DNA from: Jeotgalibacillus sp. S-D1
GTDB taxonomy: Bacteria; Bacillota; Bacilli; Bacillales; Jeotgalibacillaceae
Length of the DNA stretch: 64,000 nt
Assembly (NCBI RefSeq): GCF_004358665.1
Contig: NZ_SMZR01000002.1
Location: forward strand, 496,001-560,000
Reading direction: 5' to 3'
Of this stretch, positions 32,830 through 47,152 are shown piece after piece (position 1 is the first letter of the stretch; each line of letters starts with the position of its first letter). The notes beneath the pieces are model-generated. The model saw only the letters and a program-made list of their open reading frames with translations, was not told where the DNA came from and ran no database searches. The position numbers and the translations under genes were made by a program.

Positions 32830-34131
32830 TTAAACTCTTACGGCTTCTTCTTCTCTTACCTTTACCTCTTCAGTGATTCGCTCAACATCTGCGCCAAGTG
32901 CCACAAGTTTCGTATGGAAATTAACATACCCGCGGTCCAAGTGCTTAAGCTCCGTTACCTGTGTGTAGCCTTCAGACACAAGTCCGGCAAGAATCAACGC
33001 AGCTCCTGCGCGCAGGTCAGTTGCTGCAACTTCAGCGCCTTGAAGATCGCTAGGACCATTCATTATAACTGAACGTCCTTCAATTTTAACATTCGCATTC
33101 ATACGGCGGAATTCCTCCACGTGCATGAAACGATTTTCAAATACAGTTTCAGTAATCACACCCGTGCCTTGAGCACGAAGCATAAGTGCCATCATTTGAG
33201 ATTGCATATCTGTTGGGAATCCTGGATGCGGCATTGTTTTAATGTCCACTGAACGCAGGTTCGGCTGTCCGATTACACGCAGGCCTTCGCCTTCTTCCTC
33301 AACGGAAACACCCATTTCTTTTAATTTAGCTGTAACAGATGTTAAATGCTCAGGTACTGCATTTTCGATCAGTACATTTCCGTTTGTAATCGCAGCTGCA
33401 ACCATAAATGTTCCGGCTTCAATACGGTCAGGAATAATATTATGAGTTGCACCGTGGAGGCTTTCAACTCCTTCAATACGGATCGTATCGGTACCGGCAC
33501 CTTTAATCTTAGCACCCATTTTGTTCATGTAATTCGCCATGTCTACGATTTCAGGCTCTCTCGCACAGTTTTCAATGATCGTTGTGCCTTTTGCCAGCGT
33601 AGCAGCGGCCATAATGTTTTCTGTTGCTCCCACACTTGGGAAATCAAGATAAATTTTAGCGCCCTGTAAACGGCCGTCAACCTTTGCTTCAATAAATCCG
33701 TTTCCAACTGTTACTTCTGCACCCATTGCCTCGAAGCCCTTCAGGTGAAGATCGATTGGACGTGAACCGATTGCACAGCCGCCTGGAAGTGCTACACGTG
33801 CATGGCCATTTCGAGCAAGAAGCGGTCCCATAACCTGAACTGATGCACGCATTTTACGTACATATTCAAATGGCGCCTCTATTTCAAGCTTCTGCTGTGC
33901 ATCCACAACCACCATATTTTCTTCAACTGTATAAGATATATCTGCATTTAGAAAACGAAGTACTTCGTTAATTGTCTTTACATCCGATAAAGCAGGCACA
34001 TCTAAAAGCGTGCTCTTTCCCTCACTGGCTAACAAAGCTGCTGCAAGAATAGGAAGAACAGCGTTTTTCGCCCCTTCCACTTTAACTGTTCCGTGTAGCG
34101 CATTACCGCCACGTACGATGATTTTTTCCAA
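32830..34131 (-). CDS. murA: UDP-N-acetylglucosamine 1-carboxyvinyltransferase MurA
   Basis: First committed step of peptidoglycan synthesis: transfers enolpyruvate from PEP to UDP-GlcNAc, cytoplasmic; target of fosfomycin. It starts at TTG 34131 after GGAGGGG ([34 protein letters not shown]) and has 433 residues. The substrate-binding Lys-Asn is in EGAKNAV, the catalytic Cys in the loop [20 protein letters not shown] near residue 117, and [16 protein letters not shown] lies near residue 300. It is the MurAA-type enzyme by position beside the atp operon and spoIID. Confidence 0.97.
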   Translation of the reverse strand: MEKIIVRGGNALHGTVKVEGAKNAVLPILAAALLASEGKSTLLDVPALSDVKTINEVLRFLNADISYTVEENMVVVDAQQKLEIEAPFEYVRKMRASVQVMGPLLARNGHARVALPGGCAIGSRPIDLHLKGFEAMGAEVTVGNGFIEAKVDGRLQGAKIYLDFPSVGATENIMAAATLAKGTTIIENCAREPEIVDMANYMNKMGAKIKGAGTDTIRIEGVESLHGATHNIIPDRIEAGTFMVAAAITNGNVLIENAVPEHLTSVTAKLKEMGVSVEEEGEGLRVIGQPNLRSVDIKTMPHPGFPTDMQSQMMALMLRAQGTGVITETVFENRFMHVEEFRRMNANVKIEGRSVIMNGPSDLQGAEVAATDLRAGAALILAGLVSEGYTQVTELKHLDRGYVNFHTKLVALGADVERITEEVKVREEEAVRV

Positions 34132-34641
34132 GTGATTTCCCCTCCGCGTCTTAATTCTATTACTACTATTCATATTCAACGTTAGTGACTGAAGTGAAAA
34201 TTGCTTTCACTTCACCCTCATTCATTTATTATCTCAGGACTAAGTAATTGCCATCAGATGAGTTTCATAAGCCAAGTTATCTTGCTTATTAGTAAACTAA
34301 AACATCATTCATCATATCACTCTGAAACTCTTTAATACAAGAGAAAAAGGTCATGTACTGCCTTTAATTGTCGAAGACCAGATGTCGAATTCCTGCCGAG
34401 AATCAAGTCTTTTCTTTATTTACCGGCTAAAAAACCCTCTACATAATGCTTCTGACTGTTCTCTTATATACAGAGAGCTTAGAGAATTTTTGTTACACAG
34501 CTGTAATAACCCGATGGTTGATTTATTCCACTCTTAAATAAAAATAAACCATTTTGCAACTAATTGATAGCTCAAAAGCGCTAAATTTCATAATAAATTG
34601 TTATATTTTGAATGTAAGAGCTTTCATTGTTCACATATTCT
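34132..34641. promoter_or_regulatory. long gene-free region upstream of murA with two Spo0A-like boxes
   Basis: About 510 bases with no supported gene. B. subtilis has ywmB here; I find no trace of it. Two exact TGTCGAA motifs (34369-34375 and 34383-34389) lie 14 bases apart in direct orientation, matching the Spo0A box. No other clear structure. Confidence 0.45.
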
Positions 34642-34872
34642 TTACCATAGTAAAGGCAGCTGCTGCGACCATGTGGAATAGGATAAGAAAAAGTCTGCGA
34701 CAGTCGAGCCAATAGCAATACTTAACAGGATCATCAGCACTCTTGCCTGCATAATCCGGTTTGCCCGGATCGCTTTATCTATGAGCAGTCCCTGTAATGC
34801 CCAGAATGTTACCGCAATAAATGCCAGGCTAACGAGCATGCTGAGCAATGCCTGTTGTCCAAAAGAAACCAT
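34642..34872 (-). CDS. ywzB: DUF1146 membrane protein (YwzB)
   Basis: A 76-residue protein with two predicted membrane helices (about residues 8-30 and 47-67) separated by the conserved basic loop DKAIRANRIMQARVLMILLSIAIG. This matches the DUF1146/YwzB family, usually encoded just after atpC in Bacillus. Function unknown. I start at the ATG at 34872, with GGAGG 8 bases upstream; the upstream in-frame ATG lacks one. The atp operon ends in a strong terminator before this gene, so ywzB is transcribed separately. Confidence 0.88.
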   Translation of the reverse strand: MVSFGQQALLSMLVSLAFIAVTFWALQGLLIDKAIRANRIMQARVLMILLSIAIGSTVADFFLSYSTWSQQLPLLW

Positions 34873-35030
34873 ATCAAGAGCCTCCAATTAGATAACTTTG
34901 ATAGTGTACCAAAGCATTCTGTGATTTTAATGAGAATTTGTCCGTGTTTTTGACTTTTTTAATAAAATTGGTTCTTTTGTAGGATAAATAGACTTTTGAA
35001 CGGTGAGTCCAATTCCCCCTCCGTTAAAGA

Positions 35031-35092
35031 AAAAATACCAACTTTTACTCCGGCAGCTCTTAAGCTAACCCCGGAATAAAAGCCGGTATTAG
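35031..35092 (-). terminator. terminator of the atp operon
   Basis: Long stem: 35033-35052 with 35071-35090, including CTTTTACTCCGG against CCGGAATAAAAG (one mismatch). A T-run follows in the minus sense. The rest of the gap 34873-35245 has the ywzB promoter region and nothing else I can support. Confidence 0.85.
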
Positions 35093-35245
35093 GTTTTTAA
35101 TAAAAACAGCTTGCTTATCGGGTATAAAGCACCTGATTACAACTCAGTTTTTTTCAGGACCATTTTCCGCCCTGAAAATTTCTTTTTATAACTGCAGATG
35201 CTGTCCCCACCATCCATAGGATGAACTGCTTTCACCATAAAAGAA

Positions 35246-35668
<423 letters not shown>

Positions 35669-35672
35669 CTAA

Positions 35673-37151
<1,479 letters not shown>

Positions 37152-37159
37152 TCACGTTG

Positions 37160-37350
37160 GTGTGAACGATAAAATGCAGGAGATGATCGATAAGTGGTAT
37201 AAAGTGATCGATAAAATTGGATGTATGTTCGATATTTTCTTCAAAAATGGTTTTTTGACCGATATATCGGTGGAAATGATCGATAAACTGTCCAATATGA
37301 TCGATAAATCTCAAAACCTGATCGATATCTCTGTATTTATAGTCGATTAA
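37160..37350 (+). repeat. 21-base-period degenerate array inside the atp operon
   Basis: The CGAT core of TGATCGATAA lies at 37167, 37188, 37209, 37230, 37260, 37281, 37302, 37323 and 37344. Every step is exactly 21 bases except one of 30. Around it, TGATCGATAA is best kept, and linkers of about 11 bases differ between units. The array fills most of the atpG-atpD spacer. Both strands are open through it, but neither has a good ribosome site with a start. Confidence 0.95.
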
Positions 37351-37418
37351 AGAAGTTCAGCCTTCACTCTCAGCTTCCGCAGGTCCAAGCGTTACAGCTT
37401 GAAAGCCTGCATCTGCTT

Positions 37419-38285
<867 letters not shown>

Positions 38286-38372
38286 TCACCACCCTTTTGG
38301 TTGAAAATTGGATCCAGCGAGTAGATCACTCACTGATCAAAATGGTTCTTTCATTGCCGTTTGTTTTAAAGC

Positions 38373-39893
<1,521 letters not shown>

Positions 39894-39907
39894 TCAATTT
39901 GAAAATC

Positions 39908-40989
<1,082 letters not shown>

Positions 40990-41103
40990 TCAAAATACGA
41001 TGTATGGTTTATCTTTCTTCCTATTAAAGAAAGATTATAGTCTGGCTGGAATTTGTGTTTTTTCATGATAAAGGCGAAGAAATGATCTTCGCCCTCTGGA
41101 AAA

Positions 41104-41385
<282 letters not shown>

Positions 41386-41404
41386 TTACTGAACAGGAAA
41401 TATA

Positions 41405-42115
<711 letters not shown>

Positions 42116-42120
42116 TTATT

Positions 42121-42510
42121 TCACCTCTCTTCCCGCTTCATATGTAGGATAGTTTGTTGCCAAAAATAATCTATCATAATGATGAAATAAACCATCATTA
42201 ATCCAATAACAGTGGAAATCAAATGAATGAATTCCGGAAATTCCAGCGCAATCAGCACTGCTGCCCCAGCCGAGGCCATACGTGAAAACGTTCCGAGTGA
42301 GCGCACTTTTTTCCCTTCATCAATTGCGCGGTCAAACCGCTCCATTCTTTTTCTAATCAGCCAAAGATTAAAAAGGCTGAGAGAAGTTCCCAGTATTAGA
42401 CCAAGAAAAATGGATGGATAGGGAGTAAAGCCCCAGCCAATGACGAAGATGGATAGCAAGTATAATATGTACTTGGTATACCGTTGGAAATGCTGTTTTA
42501 GGTCAGGCAT
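42121..42510 (-). CDS. atpI: ATP synthase protein I
   Basis: Small membrane protein, 129 residues with four helices, that helps assemble the c-ring and may affect Mg2+ uptake in some bacilli. It begins MPDLKQHFQRYTKYILYLLSIFVIGWGFTPYPSIFLGLILGTSLSLFNLWLIRKRMERFD, the usual AtpI opening with the basic RKRMERFD loop. It is followed by atpB after 5 bases and preceded by AtpZ after 4, at the promoter-proximal end of the operon. Confidence 0.92.
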   Translation of the reverse strand: MPDLKQHFQRYTKYILYLLSIFVIGWGFTPYPSIFLGLILGTSLSLFNLWLIRKRMERFDRAIDEGKKVRSLGTFSRMASAGAAVLIALEFPEFIHLISTVIGLMMVYFIIMIDYFWQQTILHMKREER

Positions 42511-42514
42511 TCTA

Positions 42515-42733
42515 CTATTCTCCTGAGTTGAAGTGATTCACTGTGTGAAGCATGGCATAGATCCCTGCTGTTAAACCGAGAAGTAAGCCAATGATCAAAA
42601 ACAGCGGTTCTGTGTTCCATTTCTGATCTAACCACCTTCCGGCGAAAAGACCGACCAGCATGGAACCAGCTAGTTGTGACAGAATGGCAGAGTAAAGTGC
42701 CATCGCTTGGTACGGACGTCTTTGTTGACGCAT
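42515..42733 (-). CDS. atpZ: AtpZ/AtpI-family small membrane protein
   Basis: First gene of the atp operon, 72 residues. Two helices, with the family block AILSQLAGSMLVGLFAGRWLDQKWNTEPLFLIIGLLLGLTAGIYAM. AtpZ forms a membrane complex with AtpI in some bacilli, where it has been linked to Ca2+/Mg2+ movement. I start at the ATG at 42733 (GAGGATG upstream); the open frame runs on to 42862 without homology. The RWLD motif is typical. Confidence 0.9.
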   Translation of the reverse strand: MRQQRRPYQAMALYSAILSQLAGSMLVGLFAGRWLDQKWNTEPLFLIIGLLLGLTAGIYAMLHTVNHFNSGE

Positions 42734-42853
42734 GAGCGCATCCTCACATTCTGAGAATGGATTTGGGGTTTGTGGGCAAAAAAAAGACCATATACCGACG
42801 AAAATTTCTTTTTCATCCGAGTCTATGAAAACCTTATCATTATACCCTTTAAA

Positions 42854-42882
42854 AGCATACAATAGGCACTATTGTATGTCAA
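42854..42882 (-). promoter_or_regulatory. atp operon promoter with palindromic spacer
   Basis: Minus sense: TTGACA (42882-42877), a 17-base spacer, TATGCT (42859-42854). CATACAATAG and its exact complement (42856-42865 and 42869-42878) form a 23-base palindrome across the spacer, which could be an operator. The leader to atpZ is about 115 bases. Confidence 0.7.
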
Positions 42883-43106
42883 CGAGTACTCGACAAAAAG
42901 TTCATAACATCACAAATGGAAGTCAGCGAGTTCACATTTTGGACAAAACGCTCTTTTAAGCTTGAAATTATTCACCTTCAAATTTCTTAATGAGATATCT
43001 CCAACCATTGATATTACTGACTTCTCCAAGGTCAATGACCTCAATGTCCCGTTCATCCAAATGAACGATTAGTCATTCATCCGTATTTTTAACACCACAA
43101 TAAATT

Positions 43107-43150
43107 GGAAAAAAGCACCTCTGGTTGAGACGCTCCAGAGGTGCTTTTTT
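43107..43150 (-). terminator. terminator after wecB
   Basis: AAAAGCACCTCTGG (43111-43124) pairs perfectly with CCAGAGGTGCTTTT (43134-43147), with A-run before and T-run after. Confidence 0.88.
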
Positions 43151-43151
43151 G

Positions 43152-44303
43152 CTAGTTTTCAACCCTGAATGGGGCCGGTCTTTCATGCAGCTGATTGAAA
43201 TGAAAACGGATCGCATCTGCAATACGTTTGGACGCTTTTCCATCTCCATATGGGTTTGACGCTTTCGACATTTTTTCATGTGCAGATGCATCCACCACAA
43301 GCTCTTTTGCCATAGTATAGATCTGCTCTTCTTCTACGCCGGCAAGCTTCAGTGTGCCTGCCTCAATTCCTTCCGGACGTTCCGTGGTATCGCGTAGCAC
43401 TAGTACTGGTACACCCAGTGACGGAGCTTCTTCCTGCACGCCGCCGGAATCAGTCAGGATTAAGTAGGCTTTTGATGCAAAGTTGTGAAAGTCAATGACA
43501 TCAAGCGGTTCGATCAGATGGATACGCTTGTCCCCGCCCAGGATCTCCTGCGCGATCTCCCGCACAGCAGGGTTCATATGAACAGGATAAACAACCTGCA
43601 CATCGTCATGCTCATTTACAATGCGTTTAATCGCTCTGAACATATTTTTCATCGGTTCACCCAGGTTTTCACGGCGATGTGCTGTTAATAGAATCAAACG
43701 GTCGTTTCCGAGGTTTGTCAGAATTTCGCTTGAATAGTTTTCCTTCACAGTTGTTGAAAGAGCATCGATCGCCGTGTTGCCCGTGACAAAAATGCTGGAT
43801 TCCGGTTTGTTTTCACGAATCAGGTTCTCAGCAGACTGATCGGTTGGTGAGAAATGAAGATCTGCCATCACACCGGTGAGCTGTCGGTTCATTTCCTCCG
43901 GGAATGGCGAATACTTATTCCACGTGCGAAGGCCGGCTTCAACATGTCCTACTGCGATTTGATTGTAAAATGCAGCAAGGCTTGCCACAAACGTAGTGGT
44001 TGTGTCGCCATGTACCAATACGATATCCGGTTTTGTTTCCTTCATTACCCGGTCAAGCCCTTCAAGCCCTCTGGTTGTAACATCGATAAGCGTTTGACGG
44101 TCCTTCATGATATTCAGATCATGATCCGGCGTAATGTCAAAAATACTCATTACCTGATCAAGCATTTGGCGGTGCTGAGCCGTTACTGTTACGATTGGTT
44201 CAAAAAAATCACTTTGTTGCTTTAATTCAAGCACAAGCGGGGCCATTTTAATCGCTTCCGGTCTTGTTCCAAAAATCGTCATCACTTTTATGCGCTTCGT
44301 CAT
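43152..44303 (-). CDS. wecB: UDP-N-acetylglucosamine 2-epimerase (non-hydrolysing)
   Basis: Converts UDP-GlcNAc to UDP-ManNAc, a precursor of teichoic acid linkage units and other surface polymers; cytoplasmic GT-B fold, 383 residues. It begins MTKRIKVMTIFGTRPEAIKMAPLVLELKQ (family signature) and has VLVHGDTTTTFVASLAAFY, GHVEAGLRTWNKYSPFPEEMNRQL, LTAHRRENLGEP and LTDSGGVQEEAPSLGVPVLVLRDTTERPEG. GGGAGGG precedes the ATG. It follows upp after 27 bases and ends in a terminator before the atp promoter; many bacilli have it at the same place (mnaA). Confidence 0.95.
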   Translation of the reverse strand: MTKRIKVMTIFGTRPEAIKMAPLVLELKQQSDFFEPIVTVTAQHRQMLDQVMSIFDITPDHDLNIMKDRQTLIDVTTRGLEGLDRVMKETKPDIVLVHGDTTTTFVASLAAFYNQIAVGHVEAGLRTWNKYSPFPEEMNRQLTGVMADLHFSPTDQSAENLIRENKPESSIFVTGNTAIDALSTTVKENYSSEILTNLGNDRLILLTAHRRENLGEPMKNMFRAIKRIVNEHDDVQVVYPVHMNPAVREIAQEILGGDKRIHLIEPLDVIDFHNFASKAYLILTDSGGVQEEAPSLGVPVLVLRDTTERPEGIEAGTLKLAGVEEEQIYTMAKELVVDASAHEKMSKASNPYGDGKASKRIADAIRFHFNQLHERPAPFRVEN

Positions 44304-44330
44304 GATGTCCCTCCCCTGGCGTTCACCTGT

Positions 44331-44960
44331 TTATTTTGTACCAAATAGACGGTCTCCGGCGTCACCAAGACCAGGAACAATATAGCCTTTTTCATTTAAT
44401 TTTTCATCAAGTGCCGCAATATAAATATCTACATCATCGTGTTCCTTTTGAATTTCTTCCACGCCTTCCGGTGCTGCTACAAGGCATAGAAATTTAATGC
44501 TTTTAGCTCCGCGTTTTTTTAGAGAATTGATCGCCTCTACTGCAGATCCTCCTGTTGCAAGCATTGGATCAACTAAAATGAAATCACGCTCTTCCACATC
44601 CGACGGAAGCTTCACGTAGTATTCGATCGGTTTCAGTGTTTCAGGATCACGATAAAGTCCAACATGTCCTACTTTAGCAGCTGGAATCAGCTTCAAAATG
44701 CCATCTACCATTCCGATTCCCGCACGCAAAATCGGCACAATCGCAAGTTTTTTACCAGAAAGAATTTTTCCTTTGGCTTTGCTTACTGGTGTGTTGATAT
44801 CCGTTTCCTCCAATGGCAGGTCACGGGTAATTTCAAACGCCATCAGTGTCGCAACTTCATCAACGAGCTCGCGAAAGTCCTTCGTCCCCGTTCTCTCATC
44901 ACGAATATGCGTTAACTTATGCTGAATTAACGGATGATCAAATACATACACTTTTCCCAC
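44331..44960 (-). CDS. upp: uracil phosphoribosyltransferase
   Basis: Pyrimidine salvage enzyme: uracil + PRPP to UMP. It starts at GTG 44960 (AGGAG upstream), giving 209 residues as in B. subtilis; the frame continues upstream through the repeat array but without homology. Conserved parts: [42 protein letters not shown], the PRPP-binding loop [17 protein letters not shown] near residue 125, and the C-terminal uracil-binding [17 protein letters not shown]. Confidence 0.98.
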   Translation of the reverse strand: MGKVYVFDHPLIQHKLTHIRDERTGTKDFRELVDEVATLMAFEITRDLPLEETDINTPVSKAKGKILSGKKLAIVPILRAGIGMVDGILKLIPAAKVGHVGLYRDPETLKPIEYYVKLPSDVEERDFILVDPMLATGGSAVEAINSLKKRGAKSIKFLCLVAAPEGVEEIQKEHDDVDIYIAALDEKLNEKGYIVPGLGDAGDRLFGTK

Positions 44961-45119
44961 AGCTAGCACTCCTTTTATGTAAAGCTTGATTTTTTTCCTT
45001 CTATTATTATAAAGCAAATCCTTACGAAAGTTACCATACTTCTTTGGAATTGACAAGATATCGCCTAATTTAGCGTTTATGTTAGAGAGGCTCCTTCCTG
45101 GCCTGCGGGCCGCACGAAT

Positions 45120-45340
45120 GAAGTTCTGCAGCATAGAAGCGGGAAATTTCTACATCTCAACATGAATATTCTACCGTTTAAGAGGTAGCTTCTACATCTC
45201 ATTCCAAAACTCCTACACTTCCCATCAAAAGTTATACACTTAAACTTAGACATTCTACATTTTGCTGACAGCGGGTGTTTTGATTCCCGAAACTCCCTCA
45301 AGGTGCGGGCCAAGTCCAAGCCAGAAAGCTTCTACATTTC
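45120..45340 (+). repeat. 21-base-period degenerate array upstream of upp
   Basis: CTAC of TTCTACAYYTC lies at 45150, 45171, 45192, 45213, (ATAC at 45234) and 45255, each exactly 21 bases apart; further copies are at 45126 (CTGC) and 45332 with other spacing. The reverse complement (GTAGAA) equals the core of the 19.25-19.58 kb array. In both loci the GTAGAA strand is the coding strand of the flanking genes. Between 45000 and 45120 I see no other structure. Confidence 0.9.
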
Positions 45341-45698
45341 AAAGGCGGTTCTCCAGGGATTCGATCGCCAATTTAAGCGCAGTTAGGCGGCGCTCGATTA
45401 ATGTTTTTTGAGAACTGCTTTCTTTTGCTTTTGCTATTTGTTTTTCAATAGATGGAATCATCTCTTGCATAACTTCTTTTGAAGTTAATATGGTTTCTTT
45501 GTCATAGCAAAAATCTCCCCCATTCCAGGTACTTTTGAGGGTTTCTATACCAATTCCCACTGCATTTTGTCTCTTTTTTACAAGAGTTGTGTTAGAACCT
45601 TTTTCCGTCATACTTCTATAAGCATTAGAAAGTTTATTAAAAGTTGACTCCAGGGATGTAATGGACAAATTTTGAATTTCCTGGCTAACGGGCTTCAT
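45339..45698 (-). CDS. unknown soluble protein with internal duplication
   Basis: A 119-residue cytoplasmic protein of unknown family. Two similar halves are visible: TLVKKRQNAVGIGIETLKS (about residues 38-56) and TLIERRLTALKLAIESLEN (about 99-117), sharing T-L-V/I, K/R-R, A, I-E-T/S-L. The middle holds WNGGDFCYDKETI. GAGGGGG lies 7 bases before the ATG. It sits between upp and glyA, genes that are adjacent in B. subtilis, next to the 21-base-period array. Its stop codon at 45339 lies only one base past the last TTCTACA core, so array and gene may have arrived together. Confidence 0.7.
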   Translation of the reverse strand: MKPVSQEIQNLSITSLESTFNKLSNAYRSMTEKGSNTTLVKKRQNAVGIGIETLKSTWNGGDFCYDKETILTSKEVMQEMIPSIEKQIAKAKESSSQKTLIERRLTALKLAIESLENRL

Positions 45699-45732
45699 TT
45701 ACGACCCCCTCTTTCTTTTTTAGTAATCACAA

Positions 45733-45763
45733 GAAAAAGCAGAGGGGTTTCCCTCTGCTTTTC
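45733..45763 (-). terminator. terminator after glyA
   Basis: AAAAGCAGAGGG (45735-45746) pairs perfectly with CCCTCTGCTTTT (45751-45762), 4-base loop. Confidence 0.88.
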
Positions 45764-45780
45764 AGGTCTGAGCATGCGAT

Positions 45781-47016
45781 TTATTCGTAAAGAGCAAAAC
45801 GGCTTGTGATTGCCTCTACACGGTCAGCTGCTTCATTAAGCTTCGCCTGATCTTCGTGGTTTTTAAGAGCGAAAGCAATGATGGATGCGATTTCTTCCAT
45901 TTCTGCTTCCTTGAAGCCCCGCGTCGTAACAGCAGGCGTTCCGATACGGATGCCGCTCGTTACAAACGGGCTTTCCGGATCAAATGGAATTGTGTTTTTA
46001 TTTACTGTAATACCGACATCATCCAATACTTTTTCAGCTACTTTACCTGTCAGTTCAAGAGAACGAAGGTTTACCAGCACCAGGTGGTTGTCTGTGCCGT
46101 CTGATACAATATCGACGCCTTCTTTTTTAAAGGCTTCTGCCATTGCTTTGGCATTTTTAATAATTTGTTCTGAGTATTCTTTAAAAGATGGCTCAAGTAC
46201 TTCACCAAATGCAACAGCTTTTGCTGCAATAACGTGCATTAATGGTCCGCCCTGAACTCCTGGGAAGATTGATTTGTCGATCTTTTTAGCGAATTCTTCT
46301 TTACATAAAATCAAGCCGCCGCGTGGTCCGCGAAGTGTTTTATGTGTAGTGGTTGTAACAAAATGAGCGTGTGGAACAGGGCTTGGGTGAGCACCGGTTG
46401 CTACCAGACCTGCAATATGCGCCATATCAACCATCAGATAAGCGCCAACTTCATCTGCAATTTCACGGAATTTCGCGAAATCCAATGTGCGTGAGTAAGC
46501 ACTTGCTCCTGCCACAATCAGCTTCGGCTTATGCTCCAATGCTTTTTGGCGAACATCCTCATAGTCTACTCGCTCATCTTTTTCTGAAACACCGTAATCA
46601 ACAAAATTGTAAAGCTGTCCACTAAAGTTAACTGGACTTCCGTGCGTTAAATGACCACCGTGGGATAGGTTCATGCCTAATACCGTATCGCCCGGCTCAA
46701 GGATGGTGAAATAAACGGCCATGTTTGCCTGTGCACCTGAATGCGGCTGAACATTGGCATGCTCTGCACCAAAAATCTGTTTTGCGCGATCACGTGCCAG
46801 ATTCTCTGCTACATCTACATGCTCACAACCTCCGTAGTAACGGCGGCCTGGATATCCTTCTGCGTATTTGTTTGTTAATACCGATCCTTGTGCTTCCATG
46901 ACTGCTTCGCTTACAAAATTCTCAGAAGCGATCAACTCGATTTTCGTGCGTTGACGCTTCAATTCATTTTGCATCGCTTCGAACAATGCCTGATCCTGCT
47001 GTTGAATCTTACTCAT
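45781..47016 (-). CDS. glyA: serine hydroxymethyltransferase
   Basis: PLP enzyme interconverting serine and glycine with tetrahydrofolate, main source of one-carbon units; cytoplasmic, 411 residues (normal). Seen: [46 protein letters not shown] near the N-terminus, the PLP Lys in [15 protein letters not shown] near residue 226, and [16 protein letters not shown] near residue 355. GGGGG precedes the ATG. Position beside upp and upstream of atp is conserved in Bacillus. Confidence 0.98.
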   Translation of the reverse strand: MSKIQQQDQALFEAMQNELKRQRTKIELIASENFVSEAVMEAQGSVLTNKYAEGYPGRRYYGGCEHVDVAENLARDRAKQIFGAEHANVQPHSGAQANMAVYFTILEPGDTVLGMNLSHGGHLTHGSPVNFSGQLYNFVDYGVSEKDERVDYEDVRQKALEHKPKLIVAGASAYSRTLDFAKFREIADEVGAYLMVDMAHIAGLVATGAHPSPVPHAHFVTTTTHKTLRGPRGGLILCKEEFAKKIDKSIFPGVQGGPLMHVIAAKAVAFGEVLEPSFKEYSEQIIKNAKAMAEAFKKEGVDIVSDGTDNHLVLVNLRSLELTGKVAEKVLDDVGITVNKNTIPFDPESPFVTSGIRIGTPAVTTRGFKEAEMEEIASIIAFALKNHEDQAKLNEAADRVEAITSRFALYE

Positions 47017-47152
47017 TGTATGTGCTCCCCCTCATGTCTTCGGGACGGTTCCCGTCATTGGTCAAAAATCATCTTCATCTTATCACGTTTTCATAGACGG
47101 GGAAACTAGATTTATAGAAACATTCATTTTGTAAGGGTATTCATTTGATATT

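Noticed and set aside
47017-47152. PurR box or riboswitch upstream of glyA
   Set aside because: No CCGAA-type inverted pair or structured leader seen.
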